NCBI GenBank assembly: GCA_023846275.1
Contig: CM043865.1
Location: 28,563,912-28,627,911, forward strand
Direction of reading: 5' to 3'
Length of the DNA: 64,000 bases
From: Vanilla planifolia
Lineage: Eukaryota > Streptophyta > Magnoliopsida > Asparagales > Orchidaceae
The notes beneath the pieces were generated by a model. The model was given only the letters and a program-made list of their open reading frames with translations. It ran no database searches and was not told the origin of the DNA. The translations under genes were made by a program, and so were the position numbers. Positions 38,501 through 53,500 of this stretch are shown one piece after another; within the stretch, counting starts at the first letter, position 1; each line of letters starts with the position of its first letter.

Positions 38501-41500
38501 TGAAACACAATTTAAGGTAAATTGGAATGTTGTGGTAAGATGCATTATGCAAAACATATGTTATGATCATACTAATATATACAGTATGATCATGCTAACA
38601 TATAATACATTTGTAAGTATTTTTAGCCAACCAACAAATCAACTTTTGGAGTATTTTTTTTTAACAAAAGACCATGCCAAAATTTACTCATTGTATTAAT
38701 ATTGACCCAAAGCAATGAAACTTCAATAATTAAAATTCAAAAAACCTTTTTTTTCCTTTTTTAAAAAATGAAAGAAACTCCTATGTCATAATGTATTTTA
38801 AGTTTGCCTTATGAGCAATGAGAAGTTGCAAAACCTAATCATAAATATCAAAGAAATGAAACTCTAATGAGCAATATGATGTAATTCCTTTAAAACCTAA
38901 CACAAAAGTCATAAAACACAATAATGACTATAATTACTATGAATAAACCAAGCATGATTCAAGGCCAAATGTTAGGAAACTCTAACAACTTTCTCATAAC
39001 TATACTCATGACTCAAAGTCAATTACCTTCACAATCTATTATCATCCACAAAATAGAAATAATATAACTTGAATTAAATTCAATAGCTTTTTCACAATTA
39101 TCATTCATTTGATAACAACATTTCATATTAAAAAAAAATTATATATTATTTCTCAACTGTTTCTACAAAAAGTTTATATCACTAAGACATCAGACATTAG
39201 CAAGAACCATATTTATAGATACAAAGATGATTTATCATTTATTTAACATCCATCATAAAAATTTAGGTGAACATGGATGAAAGCACGAAACTTATGACAC
39301 TAAATCATAGTTGTGAACTTGAATCAAATTTTTATATATCTACCATATTACTTCAAAAGAGAAAATAAATGAAATAATAAAACCATAAACAATATGAAAG
39401 AGTACTACTCACCCATCAAGCAACCAATAGCTTCGCCTTTGGAAATTTTCATTGTCCTCTCCATGAGCATAATAGCAATGTAGAACATCAACACTGCCAG
39501 ACTAGTTATAAAGGGAAAACACAACCATCAAATTGTAAATTCAAAAAAAAAAATGGATATAAGCTCAATTTATATATATGTATATATATGTGTATATGTA
39601 TATATATGTGTGTGTGTGTGTATAATTATGTATACATATATATGTGTATGTGTGTGTATATATTTTGAAGAATAAGGAATATAATATATAAAAAAAGAGT
39701 TAAAAAGAAAACATCTTAAATGATTGATTACAATGCATTGAGCCACAAAAGTAACAACTTAAAATTAATCAAAGTTTTTGCAAGAAAGGATGCGACAAAC
39801 TGACACATACAAACTTTTTGTCAAATGGTCAATAAAATGTCAATACAAAACATATCCTAGATTAATCATTGATTTTAAAAACTTTTAGTAGAACTAATAA
39901 ATAGAAGTGTTACAAAGAATAAGTGACAATCAAAAAATGAGATCAACAAAAATTTTCACAAGAAATGATGGTCACAAATGAACAAATAAACATTTTTTTG
40001 AAGTTTGCAGCCAATCAATAAAATGTCAACACAACATCTCCTAAACACATAGACATAGAGGTTAAATTTGGCAACTATTAGAAAGTAATGCAAAAGAATT
40101 TAGGAAGAAAATTTAGTATTCTAAATGGAGGGGCTACAACATTGTTTTCAAGTGTGATAAATTATGTTCAAGTTGAGGCTATGGTTGCATTTTTCAAAGA
40201 CGTAATAACATATCATAAGTTTCGCAAATTTGTTTTCAAGTTATAATTTTATCATTAAATATGCTAAAATATGTCCTCATACTTTGTTCAATATGACTTA
40301 AACTCAATGCGCATTTACAAAGCTTTTAGTATAGTGACAAAAGGCTGAAAATACAATGAAGCAACTATTATAGTGCTATTGAAACCTTGGAATGAATGAT
40401 TGTTTCATGAAACCTATATAGTGTTCAAGACAAGTAAATAGTCAATAGTTCATCCAACATTGATTTATATCAATCTCCAGAACATCAGAACCAAACAAAC
40501 GTGAAAGAATTGCTGTGTCGTGTTGCATGAATTCAAAATATAATGAAATGTAAATGAAATAGGTCAAAGAAATATTAAGATAATGAAATAGGTCAAAGAA
40601 ATATTAAGATAGCATGTGAACCATGTCAAAAGCCAATATGCATCAATAGTACACTCAAATTTAGAAGGTTAAAATAAACCTTCAATTTTTCATGGGCCTC
40701 ACGAACAGTTTTTCCATCCTTCTTTTTTCTCCAGCAGTGACCATCTTTGCGAAAATATCGAAGCGCCTTTCGATCAAATAAAAACAAAGAACCGCCTAAA
40801 TAAAAAAAATTAAGTTATTTATATGCGTGCTAGAAATTAAATCAATTGCATCACCATTTTTAAAAGAAATAGCACAGCATGCATGTAAAAGTTGGAAAAG
40901 GTTGAGTGTGGTCATGAATGGTACTTAATAGAGAGAAAGGTGGTTTGGTGACAAAAAAAATGGAATGAAGTGATTTCTTTATCAATACAAACATACAAAA
41001 TGATAAAAATTAGCCAAGGTGTTTATTTAATTGTTTAAGCCTATTTTTTTAATTTTATAGGACTCATTAGACATTCAAACATGGCATAAATTTTAAATCT
41101 TCCTGATTTAATTTGAACTTTAACTTATTAAATCATCATTTCATTCAGATTAATTTTGTGAAACCTCATTCTCCTTTCAATCTGGATCTCTAAGTACATG
41201 ACAAGGCGTTAAAATAGTTTATGCATGTCCAGATCTCTAGTTTTCTCAAACTTCTGCATAAACAATAATATTTCTACCACCAAAAACTTGGAAATCTATG
41301 TCCTGGCCTAGCACATATTATTGCGGCCTATTGAATGCCCCATTAAAGTTAATATGTTATTCTGTGACATAGACTTCATGAGGTACTGTTTCATTTTAAC
41401 TGCCCTGCTGAAAAATGTAGCTTGAACAATATTTAAACTAGTAAGCAAAATAATTAGTTAGAGACCTTCAAGATCAAATATAAACCAATATTAACATTTT

Positions 41501-44500
41501 CCATTAAATCTTGATATAAATCAGTTTGTCCTCTGTTGAAATGCCTATTTTAGTGAATATAGAAACCATGCTAATAAAAAAAACATGATAATGAGAAGCT
41601 TAGAAGTCTTCAAGGGACTCACAGCAACAACGAAGCCTAGCGAAACAAACAGGCTACTCAAACAACATACACTATTGTGTCCAAACAGAGATTTAGGTGC
41701 ACAAATAACTTTGTACGATAGCATTAATGATTCCTCTAAAAGAGATTCTTAACAATCAATAAAGAATGACCTAATCAAGCTCATATAGAACTTTTATAAT
41801 GGACATCATACGAAAATAACTTATGTGGAAAATCAAAAAAAAAAATGCTGCTGTATTTATGTATTACACAACAAAACAAATTTCTCAATTCTGATTTGTA
41901 TTAAATTTATATTATAAAATTTTCTCCCAGTTAATAAAGAAAATAGACATGAACAAATCATTATCAAATAACAAAAAACAATCATCTACCAAACTAGCTA
42001 CAACATATATCAAAAGGATAAAAAGCAAACCACTTCTAAAACATGCCAAACGCATGGCTAGGCCATGACAATTTTTCTTCCAGGTCATTCTACTTGGCGG
42101 AACCTTTTCTACACTACACAATATCCAATCTAACCATTAAGGTAGATTATATTCTCTCTTGCCTCCAAAGTGGGGCATTTATTGTTCAAGCTAGAGTGCA
42201 AAAACGAAGCTATTCAACTCTTTCTCAACTTCTCTTCAAACTAAAGTCATTGAATGTTTACCTCACTGCACTCATGTACCCATATCTTTTTCATGTAAAA
42301 CCACCCATCTACAACATCAACAATGTCATAATATCTATTCCATGTATATGCTTGTTAGATTATCTAATCTAAGCCCATGCTAATGGTTTTGCAGTACAAC
42401 TCATGTATTTCATAACTGCCAACACTAGTCATTAAAAAAATCTAGGAAACATTACCAAATTCTTCTTACAACGGTTGCCCAATATGAGATCCACCTTGTC
42501 CATTAAGCTTCAGCAATGCTTGGTTCATTTATTTTAAACAGAAATAGGATTAGATGGTTACATGTTAGCCTTTTCTAAGGCTAACATTTTAGAATTGCAA
42601 CCATTTATCTAACTCAAGGGTTTAATAATTCTGAGATGAGGATATAAAATTACAATCATTTTTTAAGAAGTCATTGACTGTTTACCTCGAAGCACTTGAG
42701 TACTGATATAGTTTCCACATAAAACCACCTGTCTACAATATCAATGCTATCATAACATCTAATCAATGTGCATACTTATTATGGGTGTTTTTAAGGCTCA
42801 TCCAAGATAATTAAAATCGGGATATTTTAAGCTCATTCTAAGGGTTTTGTAGAAAGACCATATATTTCATGGATTAATAAGAACATTTATTAAACTCATC
42901 TAAGAACCAAAATCAAATTCTTCTAAACATTGTGAGCTCATATGAGATCCAAAACATCAATTAAGCTTCATCAATGCTTGATTCATTTACTTTATTAAAT
43001 TATTGATCAATGTTAGGCATTGCTGGGTTTAGATGGTTGTCTTAGCCTTTTCTAAGGCTAGCACATTTAGGTTTAACTCTATGAGTATTTTATAGTTCCA
43101 AGACGAGAATATATCATTACAAGCATTTTTAGGCATCTTCCACAATTCGAATAAGTCACAAATGATCTGTGATGGTTTATGAAAACAAAAAAACGATGTT
43201 CATGCCCTTGAATTTCTTGAGGTAATTAAATATGCTTCACTTTCCAACACATTAGAACCACATCTATTAATAAGTTTTTACAATATTCCTAAAACATTTT
43301 TCTATTAATCATTAATAACTTCAATTTTACTTCTTATTATTATAAAATTTGTCATTGAGATGAGATACACCTTTTGAATTGATAGATTAAAGGGTCAAGA
43401 CTTCCAACAAGGTACCCATCTAATATATTCAAATAATGGAATGGATAACATTTAAGGATGCCCCAAATAATACAAGAAAAGTTATTTTTCTCCTTATTAA
43501 TAAACTTACAACTAAAAGATATGCCATTCACCAATGATTTGAAACTTTGAAACCTTGCACAGTTGAGTCTTTTCCATCCAAATAGTTAAAAAGAAGACAT
43601 GTACAAGAGAATCTAATCAATCATTTGCATAAATGTACACCAATAAGTACCATCCCTTCGGAATCAAACATAGGAAACTATTTATGAACAAAAAATACCT
43701 GTCATTCTAAATTTCATTAATTCAGAAGACTTGCGCATGATCAAAATTAGTAATTTAGGATTTGCAATGAAAAGAATATGAGGAGGTCAAGGCAAAAAAA
43801 ACTAGTACCATAGGAATTACTATTAAACTCTTTGACTCTCTGATTTTGAAGTTATTACCAAAAGTGATAAGAGTCTACATAGACTATTTGCATGGATATG
43901 TATGGATTAACCATAATTAAAACATGAAAAATCAAGATAGACCCTGAGAATAGAATTTATGGCTATCATAGGTAGAGATTAATTTAAGGATAAAATACAA
44001 ATATCAAGCATGCAATATTTAATTCAATACTAACTAAAGAATGGAGAAAGTTAGATATGTGCTTGATAAACATCACCCTCTATGAAAAACTTTCTAAGTA
44101 GTTCAAATGCTTCTCTTGTATCAAGAAACTAGGACAAAGAAGACCCAATTCCATTAAAAAAACTTCAATTTACATTAACAAATGAAAACCCTACATTGTG
44201 AGATCTCAAAGATATTCACATCCATTATTGTTGAGTAAAATATAAAAATCAACAAAAGTCATGGGAACTCAAGCGATGATAACAATTGTGATTGGATATA
44301 ACAAATGACAGCCAGCTTAACTACTAATCATATTAGACACCATAGAAGGATTCTAAAAATGATTACTATGGTTCAATTAAATGGATTAAACGCCATAGTA
44401 GGTGTTGAAATCAAAAGTAAACCACCAAAAAATAAGGAAAAATGATTTTTATTTAGAACTTGTCCTTTATTTTCCTAGAATAAGATATTCCCTTTATTCT

Positions 44501-47500
44501 TCAATTTTATTTTCCTAGTACAAGGCATTCTCTTAGTTCCCTTATTCTATTTTCTTGGTATAAGATACTATTATTATTTCTTAATAAAATTAGCAAGACC
44601 TCCTTCCTATATAAATACATGTGACATGCCATAAATAAACATTGAGATCAAAGTTCATTGTCACCATTATTCATGATATCAAAGCTATGATCTTTACTTT
44701 TATGCCCTTGCTCTTCTTCATCAGCCTCTTATAGCCATGCCCTTCTTTCTTTGTTTCAAGACACAAAGCTCACACTGCTCACCAAATTTCCATTCTCCTT
44801 TGCTTATCAATACCTGGGTTTCCATCTACTTCGTTGTTCACTCTCTCATTCATGTAGGCACAATCTTCCTCTTCAATCTTCTTGTTTCTCCCTTGATCCA
44901 TTCTAAACAATAATCTGATCCAACTCAATGGAAATCAATCCTTCTAGCAAGTCAACAACCTTTTCTACCACAAAAGCTAATCCAACTTCTTTACAATCAC
45001 TAATAAACCTTTTGTTCTATCTATATTTCTTAAAAATTTAAATCACTCAATAAAAACTTAATAAGACCAATTTCCATGCATGGTTCCAACCAGTGTTACA
45101 AAATATAAAAAGTAAAAAGAACATTGCATATCTCATAACAACTATAACATCATCAACAATCTTAGAAAATTAGAGTAGATTAAAAGCCAAAAATCCCCAC
45201 CCCTCATACAAACATTCTAAACTATTCTATCTTTTACAACAACATTTAAGGACCTACTTGTATACCAAACTTAACCAATACTCTTTGGTTCATCACATTC
45301 ATAAATAATCATTCTCATGTCCGTTGGGTGTATTTAATAAAAAATAAATTGCACACATTATCTTTAAACATCTCCATAAGTGTATTAAATATCTTCTAAT
45401 CCCAAATCAGAATCCCTTGAACAGATAATGAGCTAAAATATTTTATAAATAATTTCACGTAATATCTTCTTGATCAAGGCTTATTTTATCAAAGTTTATG
45501 CATACAAACACCAACAACAAACTAGGGTTACTGAAAGAAAAAAATCAATATCTTCTTGAATAACCCATATCCTTATGTTCTCAAGAATTATTCCTAATTC
45601 TTTCTAGGATGAGATTATTTTGACAATATTTCATCTATCCAACCAACTTGCCTAAAAAACATTATAATACCAACTTCACTAAATCTATTCTTGGGTGCTC
45701 CCCAACAATCCCATTCTTTAATCTTATTCCACCTAAAGTCCTCGAATGTTCAATCTTCAATAATAACAACAATCCCCAATGAAATAAATTAGATTATAAG
45801 GCTAAAAAATGTATATTCTTGGAATATTCTTAGACTCAAAAGGATTAAAAGTGTTATTCTCATTTATTGAGAATCAATCCTACAATAATAAGTCCTTCCA
45901 AAGAAAGAAAGTATATCAAAATGGACATTGGAATCCATCAACTTCCCTTCCTATAATTTTATCCATCACCAAACTTCTAACTCACTTATCCAATAAGGTA
46001 CTTTAACACATGAAACCTATTGAATTGTCAACTCCAAAGTCCCAAAGCCCACTCCCAACATATTAAGATGTATAATAAGACAATATGACCACTGCAAAAA
46101 ACAACTACCTAAGCCAAAGTTAGAATTGGAGACTAATGCAAAAAAAGCTTAAAAATCACCAAAATTATCATTATGTCCATATTTCTATCAAGAAAGGGTG
46201 ATACCTTGCACAAATTGTTAAAATTATAATTGTTTTACTTATATAAAACTGTCCTCCAAGCACAAAGCATTTGTTACCTAACATGGCATTATTACTGTTT
46301 TCAAGGACATTCATAATGCCTTACATGACCCAATTAGAAACTAGGTGTGATGAAGACAATGGATGCCCTAACTAGAAACAAAACCTTATTAATGGTTGGC
46401 ATGCCTAAAGATAAAAATGTTGTAAGGTTCAAATGGATATTTTCATGAAGCATGGAACACATGAAAAGATGACACAAAGTGAGGCATGGTGCCCAAGGCC
46501 ACATTCAGACCTATGGTATCTCTATTATGAAGAAGCTTTTAATCCAATATTGAAATTGGCCTCAACTCAAATCCTTTTATCTTTAGTTACAAATTTAGAG
46601 TAGATGCTTCATCAAATCAATGTAAAAAATACCTTCTTGAATTTAGAGTTTGAAGTTTACATTAAGATTCTTCCTTGATTTGAATCCAAACAAATAGTGG
46701 ACAAATTGCACAAATTGAATAAGCATATCTATAAATCTCATAAAGTATAGTTGTTACACTTTAAAGAAACTTATATATCATCATGGAGAGACAAATTATA
46801 TCATATTTTATTAAAATATACAAAGATGAAAGAAAATACATCCTAATAATAGATATGGATAACATCGTGATCACAAGCAACAATTAAGTTAAAACGAAAA
46901 TTCTAAAAGAAAAACTAGAAAAAGGTTCATTATAAATAATCCTCAAAATTCTTGGCTATTTTCTTGGTACAAAAATTGCAAGAAGCAAGCATGACATTTT
47001 AATAAAAGTGTTCTATCAACCTTCTAAGGGGAATAGGGAAACTTAGTTAAAAGCCTCCAAGCATGCCACTAGAGAGGAATTGGAAGCATAACATCAATAA
47101 AGATGATTCAAAAATAAAGAAAGGAAGATACTAGAGGGTGATTGGAAGATCTATCATTTAGTATGAGTATTGTGAAGCACTTTATGCATGCTAAAATACA
47201 AAGGTAGAAGGAAGTTGTCAACCATGCATTAAGATACCTAAAGGTGATAGAGAAATAAAGCTTTGATTCCACGATGATGTGAGTGGAATCAAAAGAATTC
47301 AAACTCAAAAATAGAAAAAATTGATTCTAGTACTATTTATTCTACAAATGTTTGCTGCTTGGCATAAGATATGCACTAAGCAGACAATTACAATGCAGCC
47401 TCTAGGCAGGATGGCATGTACGTAAGGATGCTACAGTATTGACCAAGTGATTGCTATAATACTTAGTTCTAAGTTTCAAAAGAATAGCTTAAGAGAAGTT

Positions 47501-50500
47501 GGGAGAAAAGAAGAGACGGTTATAGGTGATAATCAAAAATAGAAAATGGGTTAAGAAAGATGGAGAAAAGAGGTAACTCACGAAAAAAGTTGCACAAGAA
47601 AAAGAAAAACCATCAAGCTTCACCTACACTCAAACCATTAAGCAAGAGCATTAAAAAAGAAAAGTCCAGTCATCAAATTGCATACTTTCATTTTAGATTT
47701 TAAGACTATTTATAAATGCTTCTCCATTATAATCACTAACACCCATTAACATCAACTAATACATATTTTTACATAAGTAAAAAATTACTAACATCAACAT
47801 TTGCAAGAATATCAACAACCAATATCACTTTACAACCAAATAGAATCTCTTAAAATTCCATATATTTGTACAAAATTTTGTTATAATGTTTTTGACATAA
47901 TTGAAATAAACTTCATGGGTTAGTCCAAAACTAGTTTATATAAGCTTTCATATCATGCTTCATGATGAGGACCCAAAATAATGATTTGATTCGCTAGCAC
48001 TTCATACCTTGTTATAGGTTTATGTCATCGCCAAGTTGCAATGTCATTGATAGGTGTTACATCAAAAGATAATTCCAAGAAAATGGCTGCTTTTTAGGAA
48101 AAGTCCAAAAGAACGATTGATTGTTTTATTGATGATAAATGGGAGAAGAAATTGAAACAAAATTTCCATAATGGGTTATTATACTAAATTTGGAGAAATT
48201 TGGTAATAGGAAACAATGTATTAACTCGAAACAATCAATGGGTTATTATACTAAATTTGGAGAAATTTGGTAATAGGAAACGATGTGTTAACTCAAAGCA
48301 ATGCTGAAGCAAAATATAAAGTAATTACACAAGGAATTTGAGACTTATTTCGCTTGAAAAAGTACTCAATTATCGTAGCATCACATGAGAAAGTCTTATG
48401 AAACCCTTAATAATTCTAAATACAGCATTACAGGATAAGACATCTAAAGATTGATTAGAGTTTCTGAGCTTCATAAAAGATGAATGTAACAATAGAGCAA
48501 TAATGTGTGCCTATATTTGTAAAAGCAAATACTCTCACAAAAAATCCCTCTAAGCTAGAATTTGAATACTTGTTGGCAAGCTAAGAATGATCAAGATCCA
48601 TTCTTCTACTTGACAAAGAACATTGAAATAATATATCTATAAATTCAAGGAACAAATTATAATTTATTTCCTATACTTTGTTTTTTTAGAATAGGATATT
48701 ATCTTTATTTCTTTATTCTCTTTTCTTTTAAAAGAATATCCTCTTTATTTATTTTTTTGCCTTTATAGTATAAGATATTATGTTTATTGCTTACCATAAA
48801 TATCAACACCACCATCTCCTATAAATACAAAAGACAAATGCTGCAAATTATGAATAAATATTAAGGTAAAAGTTCATAATTACTCTTGTTTAATAAGTTT
48901 AGCTTGATTGGGCATACTAAAAGTTTAATTACTAATGTGTATTGATTGAACGGGAATAAATATGGAATTTCTTATCTAACATAAGTAAGAAAGTAAATCA
49001 CATCTCATGCGTGGAGATCAACCATCAACCCTCTAAGAATAGGACCACAAAGGTCCAATCACTACATAACCAATTTTTTGCTTCTCATTCCTTTATCTGA
49101 GACTTTACTTCCACATTTGAAGGCTTAATGCCACGAAACTTGTGGGTTTGAAAAAAATACAGTTTGAAACCAAATAGAAGAGTCTAATTAGCCCACAATG
49201 ACAGATACATCAACCACAAAAAAAACTTATTTCCAATAAAAGATCATACAAAAAACATGAAGAAAAGTTCCCCCAAGGCATAAACAATGATAACAAATAG
49301 AGAAGATGGAAGCTCAAACATATTTAATAAATGAGTTATCATTAATATTAGCATATTTATCAAGTTGAAGAAAGATATAAAGAAATCACTCACTCGTTGA
49401 TCATTCACCATGCACTTATCTTCCATCATTGTCACAACTAAGCAAAAATAGAAAAAATCCGACATGCTTGATCATTTTGGAGGCATCGTCGAAAAACCCT
49501 AGCATATTGAAAATGGAAGATGTGCTCATTAACCATGTCTAATTTATTGTTGTCACTTGTGCATGTCTCTTCGATCATTGTCTAATCTCCTCCAATCTCT
49601 ACCAGGTTTCCTTGCCACTCCATCTTTCATCCTTTTCCTTACTCAATTCCCTAAACAAGCCTAGCAAGTGTTGCCACCCATTTGGGTTTCACCTGTGCCA
49701 CTTCCCAATTCTTTATCCACTATCACTCCTCTTGCTCCCCAAACTCAGAAGCAAAGGCAAGCTGACAATCTAACACTATTATCATTGCATATCTCCTTCT
49801 CCCAACCCCTCTCCCATGTTAAGGCCCCAACTTCGATCCCTTCACTCTGCAACCCTCCTTTTGCTAGCCCTTCTCCCAATAAATTGTCTCAACCTATTAG
49901 CCTCATCACTGAATCTCTAAGCAAAAGGCCCCTATGGAAGTGCTTTGGCATTCTATCCCCCTACCTCCTGTCACCTATCTGTAGTATTTAACTCTCCCCT
50001 CATCTAAAAATTTCAATACATGTTCTCATAGTCTCAACAAAAAAAACTCCAAGCTTCCCACTTATTTTCTAGTGTTCACCAATACTTTCAACATCCTAGT
50101 TCCTCAAGGGTGCTTGAAAACACTCTCGACATCTCCTTAAGGCTAACAAATTGTCTCTTTTCCTAAATAATCCTACTAACATTCTATTTTGGAATGTTCG
50201 TGATTAATTAATGACAAAAAATCCAGAAATGCAAATTCAGCAAAGTTCATGAGTGCCATATTATGGCATCAATAAAATCAAAACTCAATTCCAAAGTTTA
50301 CCAATAGGAAATGAGAAAATTTCACATTTCCAAAATGAAGGATATTTCAACAACTTTAAGGTTTTTAAAAAGGGATATATTTTATATTTTAGAATTCTAA
50401 AGTTATATAGATTTCTTCACTCCACATCTCTCAAGATATTCAATGCAGTGCTAGTCCACAATTTCTTGTAAGTTTGTTTTCTTTGTCAAATGCATTATTA

Positions 50501-53500
50501 TTGACATCACCTCAAGTTAAATTTGTAAACCAAGATTCGAGCTTGTACTCCATATGGTCTTTTGTGGTTTATCGTGGGAGAATTCAACCATATCCATTTT
50601 CTAGAAAAACATCTTGGAGAAATCACTCCTGATTGCAAACACTCTACTCTAATACCAATTTAAAAGATTTATCAGTTGTTGGAATGATCAGGAGCTCAAT
50701 TTCAGGTTCATTATTTTAAAAAAAAATCAAGAGAGAAGAAAAAACAATGAAAAAAGTTCTCGCAACAAGAAGCAACAAGAGGCATGCATAGGGGCTCGCT
50801 GTAGGCGCACCGGAGCCAACTCTAGTCAAGCACCAAGCAAGATCGCACGGGACATATATAACACGTGTAACATGTCAACCACTAACCGCATGTGCGATCA
50901 GTCGACTACCTTGCCACCATGGTCAAAGTGCTAGGTAGGCTTGTCCACGCACGTGAACAATGCCCTGGTGCAGGCGAATGTTTGCTAGCGGCGCATGCAT
51001 GCACACCCAATTGGGTGCAAAATTTGCAAAATTTTATATTTTGATCAAAATTACATATTTTTTATTTTATAATAAAATATTATATCCAAACTTATATAAA
51101 ATAGTAGAAATGATATATGAAATAATTTAAAAATTTCTTGAAAGAAAATTTCTTAAAGAATTCAATCTCCTTGTGGCAAAAACCCTCTTCTCCATTTTCC
51201 TCTTAAGCTCTTCGCCAGTATCACACTTCTTTCGCTTTTGCAACTTGAAAAACAAAAGGTATGCCATTGGGGAAAGAACATCTCGCAGACAAACAATAAA
51301 ACCTCCTACACATGAATCAACAAATGAAGCTCCTCTTTTATTCACTTAGAATCCATGCCTTTTACAACGAAGAATGTTAGGCTATTTTCCTTTCAGTTAT
51401 GTGTGGTTTACCACTAATAGCTTTTTAAAAACTCCATAGAAATCATCAAAAATGGATACAAAAGAAAATCCAACCCATCCTTCAAATTTATAGATGTTTG
51501 ACTTAGCATTGTTTTTTTAATATATTAGAAACATTTGAACTGAGCCAACTAGTGGAAACCCCACGTTCTCTTTTTTTTTTAAAAAAATCTTAAGTCAAGG
51601 CTCATCTTCGAGCGATGGTTGTAAGTCTTTAGATGTGTAGATGCTCTAAAAGGCTCAAAAGGCAAAATTTGCCAATTTGCACTCATCTATTTGCCAAAAT
51701 CCTTATGACATGGCTTCCATCAATAAAGAAAAAGTTTGTAAGAGTTCTTTACCTTTAAAGAGTCGAATCTCTCTAAGGCTACTTAGAGGTCCAAGGTTCA
51801 ATGACTTAGCGATGGTGAGGAAAAACTCAAATTTCTTTGTAGCCAAATGAAGAGTAGAAAGCTTTTTAATAATTTACAAATACTAGATGATTAAATTGAT
51901 CCTATCAAAGGAAAAAACATCATTGCTAACTATGTTGTCAAGCACTTCTTGAAGATATATAATAAACCTCATCTTTGTACATCTATCTGTGACTACTAAA
52001 ATTTTCTCTTATGATAATGCCCCCACCTTGCTAAAAACATCAAAATGGATGAGAAGGTTCATGGCATTAGAACCTCCTTTAAAAACAAGTATCTTGGCTC
52101 AAATGGCTTTACCACTAAATTCCTTTTCAAATATTAAGACATGATAGGCCATGACTTTTGTAGATTTGTAAACTATGCCTTCCATTCAAGAAAACTTCTT
52201 ACACATTTTAAAGTCATGGTTATTTCAATAATGCCCAAAGTTAAAAATGCAAAATATATCAAATATTATAGGTTGATATCCCCTCGCAATTTCATTAACA
52301 AAATTATGATAATAGATTGACTAATTGACTATAGAATATTAATTTAACCTTCATTCAAAGAGCTCAAGCTATTTTCATAAAAAAGAAATAACTATCACAT
52401 AACATCTATCTAACCAATAAATTTGTTAACAAATTTGATAACTCCTCTTCAAAACTCATCTATCTGATGGTTGAAATCTCAAAAGCCAATGAATTTGTTG
52501 ATGGGAGCTTTATCGCAAACTGGCTATCAAAAGCTTTCCTAAAAAGCCTATAATTGGATTAAGTTTAAGGAGGATATAAGAATTTTGGCAATGATGGAGA
52601 GTATTAATAGGAGTTATTTTAGATCCTCTAGAGCCCACCATCAGGATGCCTCCTATCTCCTTTCCTCTTTGATACAACTATGGAGTCTTTCTCTTAAACT
52701 CTTGAAAAGTGGAGAACAAGTTTAGAACTCTTAAAACTAGATGTTTATGCATCTCACATATGATCTCTGATAACTTTATTCTCTTTGAGAAGGTTTATTC
52801 TCAAACCATCTTTTTCTTAAAAGTCATTCTTAGGGATTTTTTTTTCAAATTTGGCATCGAATCAATAAGGACAAAAGCACCAATATCTTCTCCAATTGTA
52901 TTCAATACAATCATTCTCCTACAAATTTTATAAACTTCTCCATTAAGTCCTTACTAATCAGATACCATAATCTCCTACTTTTAGCTCAAAAAATACTCAT
53001 TAAAGTTGTGCAAATCTCCTTTAAAGAGTTCATGACAAAGTTGATTAATGGATAAATTATTCACTCTATTGTTGCTAGGTTCCAGCTTGTCCACACATCC
53101 ATTATTTGTAAGCTTAAATTTCATTATCAAGCATTCATCATTCCTAAAGGTGTGCAATGAAAAATAAATAACATAGAGAAAATGGATCATTATTGTTTGG
53201 AAGGATATCTACATGGCTAAACATCTTGGGAATGTGGGTGCTTTGAACATTATCAAAATTAATCATGCTCATGCTATTAGGGCTACTTGGCTTGTCTTCA
53301 CCTTTAATAGTTTTTGGGCCAATTGTATGTATACAAAATGTCTGGCAAGGGAAAATTTCTAAAATAACTCTATTAAATCTAGCCCAAATGCCTGGCATTT
53401 TATTTTGATTGTTAGAGAAGAACTTTGTACTCAATGTAATAATAATGTTGGTCATAAAATTCTTTTTCCTTTCTCTGTGACCCCTAGATCCATGGTAGAA

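Larger units (their letters stand above)
39502..40679 (-). other. CAMTA intron 3
   Basis: 1,178 bp, GT-AG, within the CG-1 coding region. It carries a TA/TG microsatellite, a 186-bp diverged tandem duplication and a perfect 29-bp duplication. Confidence 0.85.
44403..48895 (+). mobile_element. Ty1/copia-type LTR retrotransposon, nearly full length but dead
   Basis: An element of about 4.5 kb, antisense to CAMTA. After the 5' LTR come a primer-binding-like site (TGATATCAAAGC) and a gag start (about 44,929, MEINPSSKSTTFS, then KLNKTNFHAW). Next are an integrase C-terminal remnant (about 45,809, KCIFLEYS) and the RT start (about 46,350-46,470, MDALTRNKT.. and MPKDKNVVRFKWIF). The expected YVDD box near 46,850 reads IDMDNIVITS, so catalytic residues are lost. 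RNase H wording (AEAKYKVITQGI) lies at about 48,300. Stops and frameshifts occur throughout. Confidence 0.85.

Noticed and set aside
49668..49991. Proline/serine-rich 107-codon + frame
   Set aside because: Most likely the tail of a LINE ORF1 upstream of the LINE endonuclease start at about 50,175; not an independent gene.
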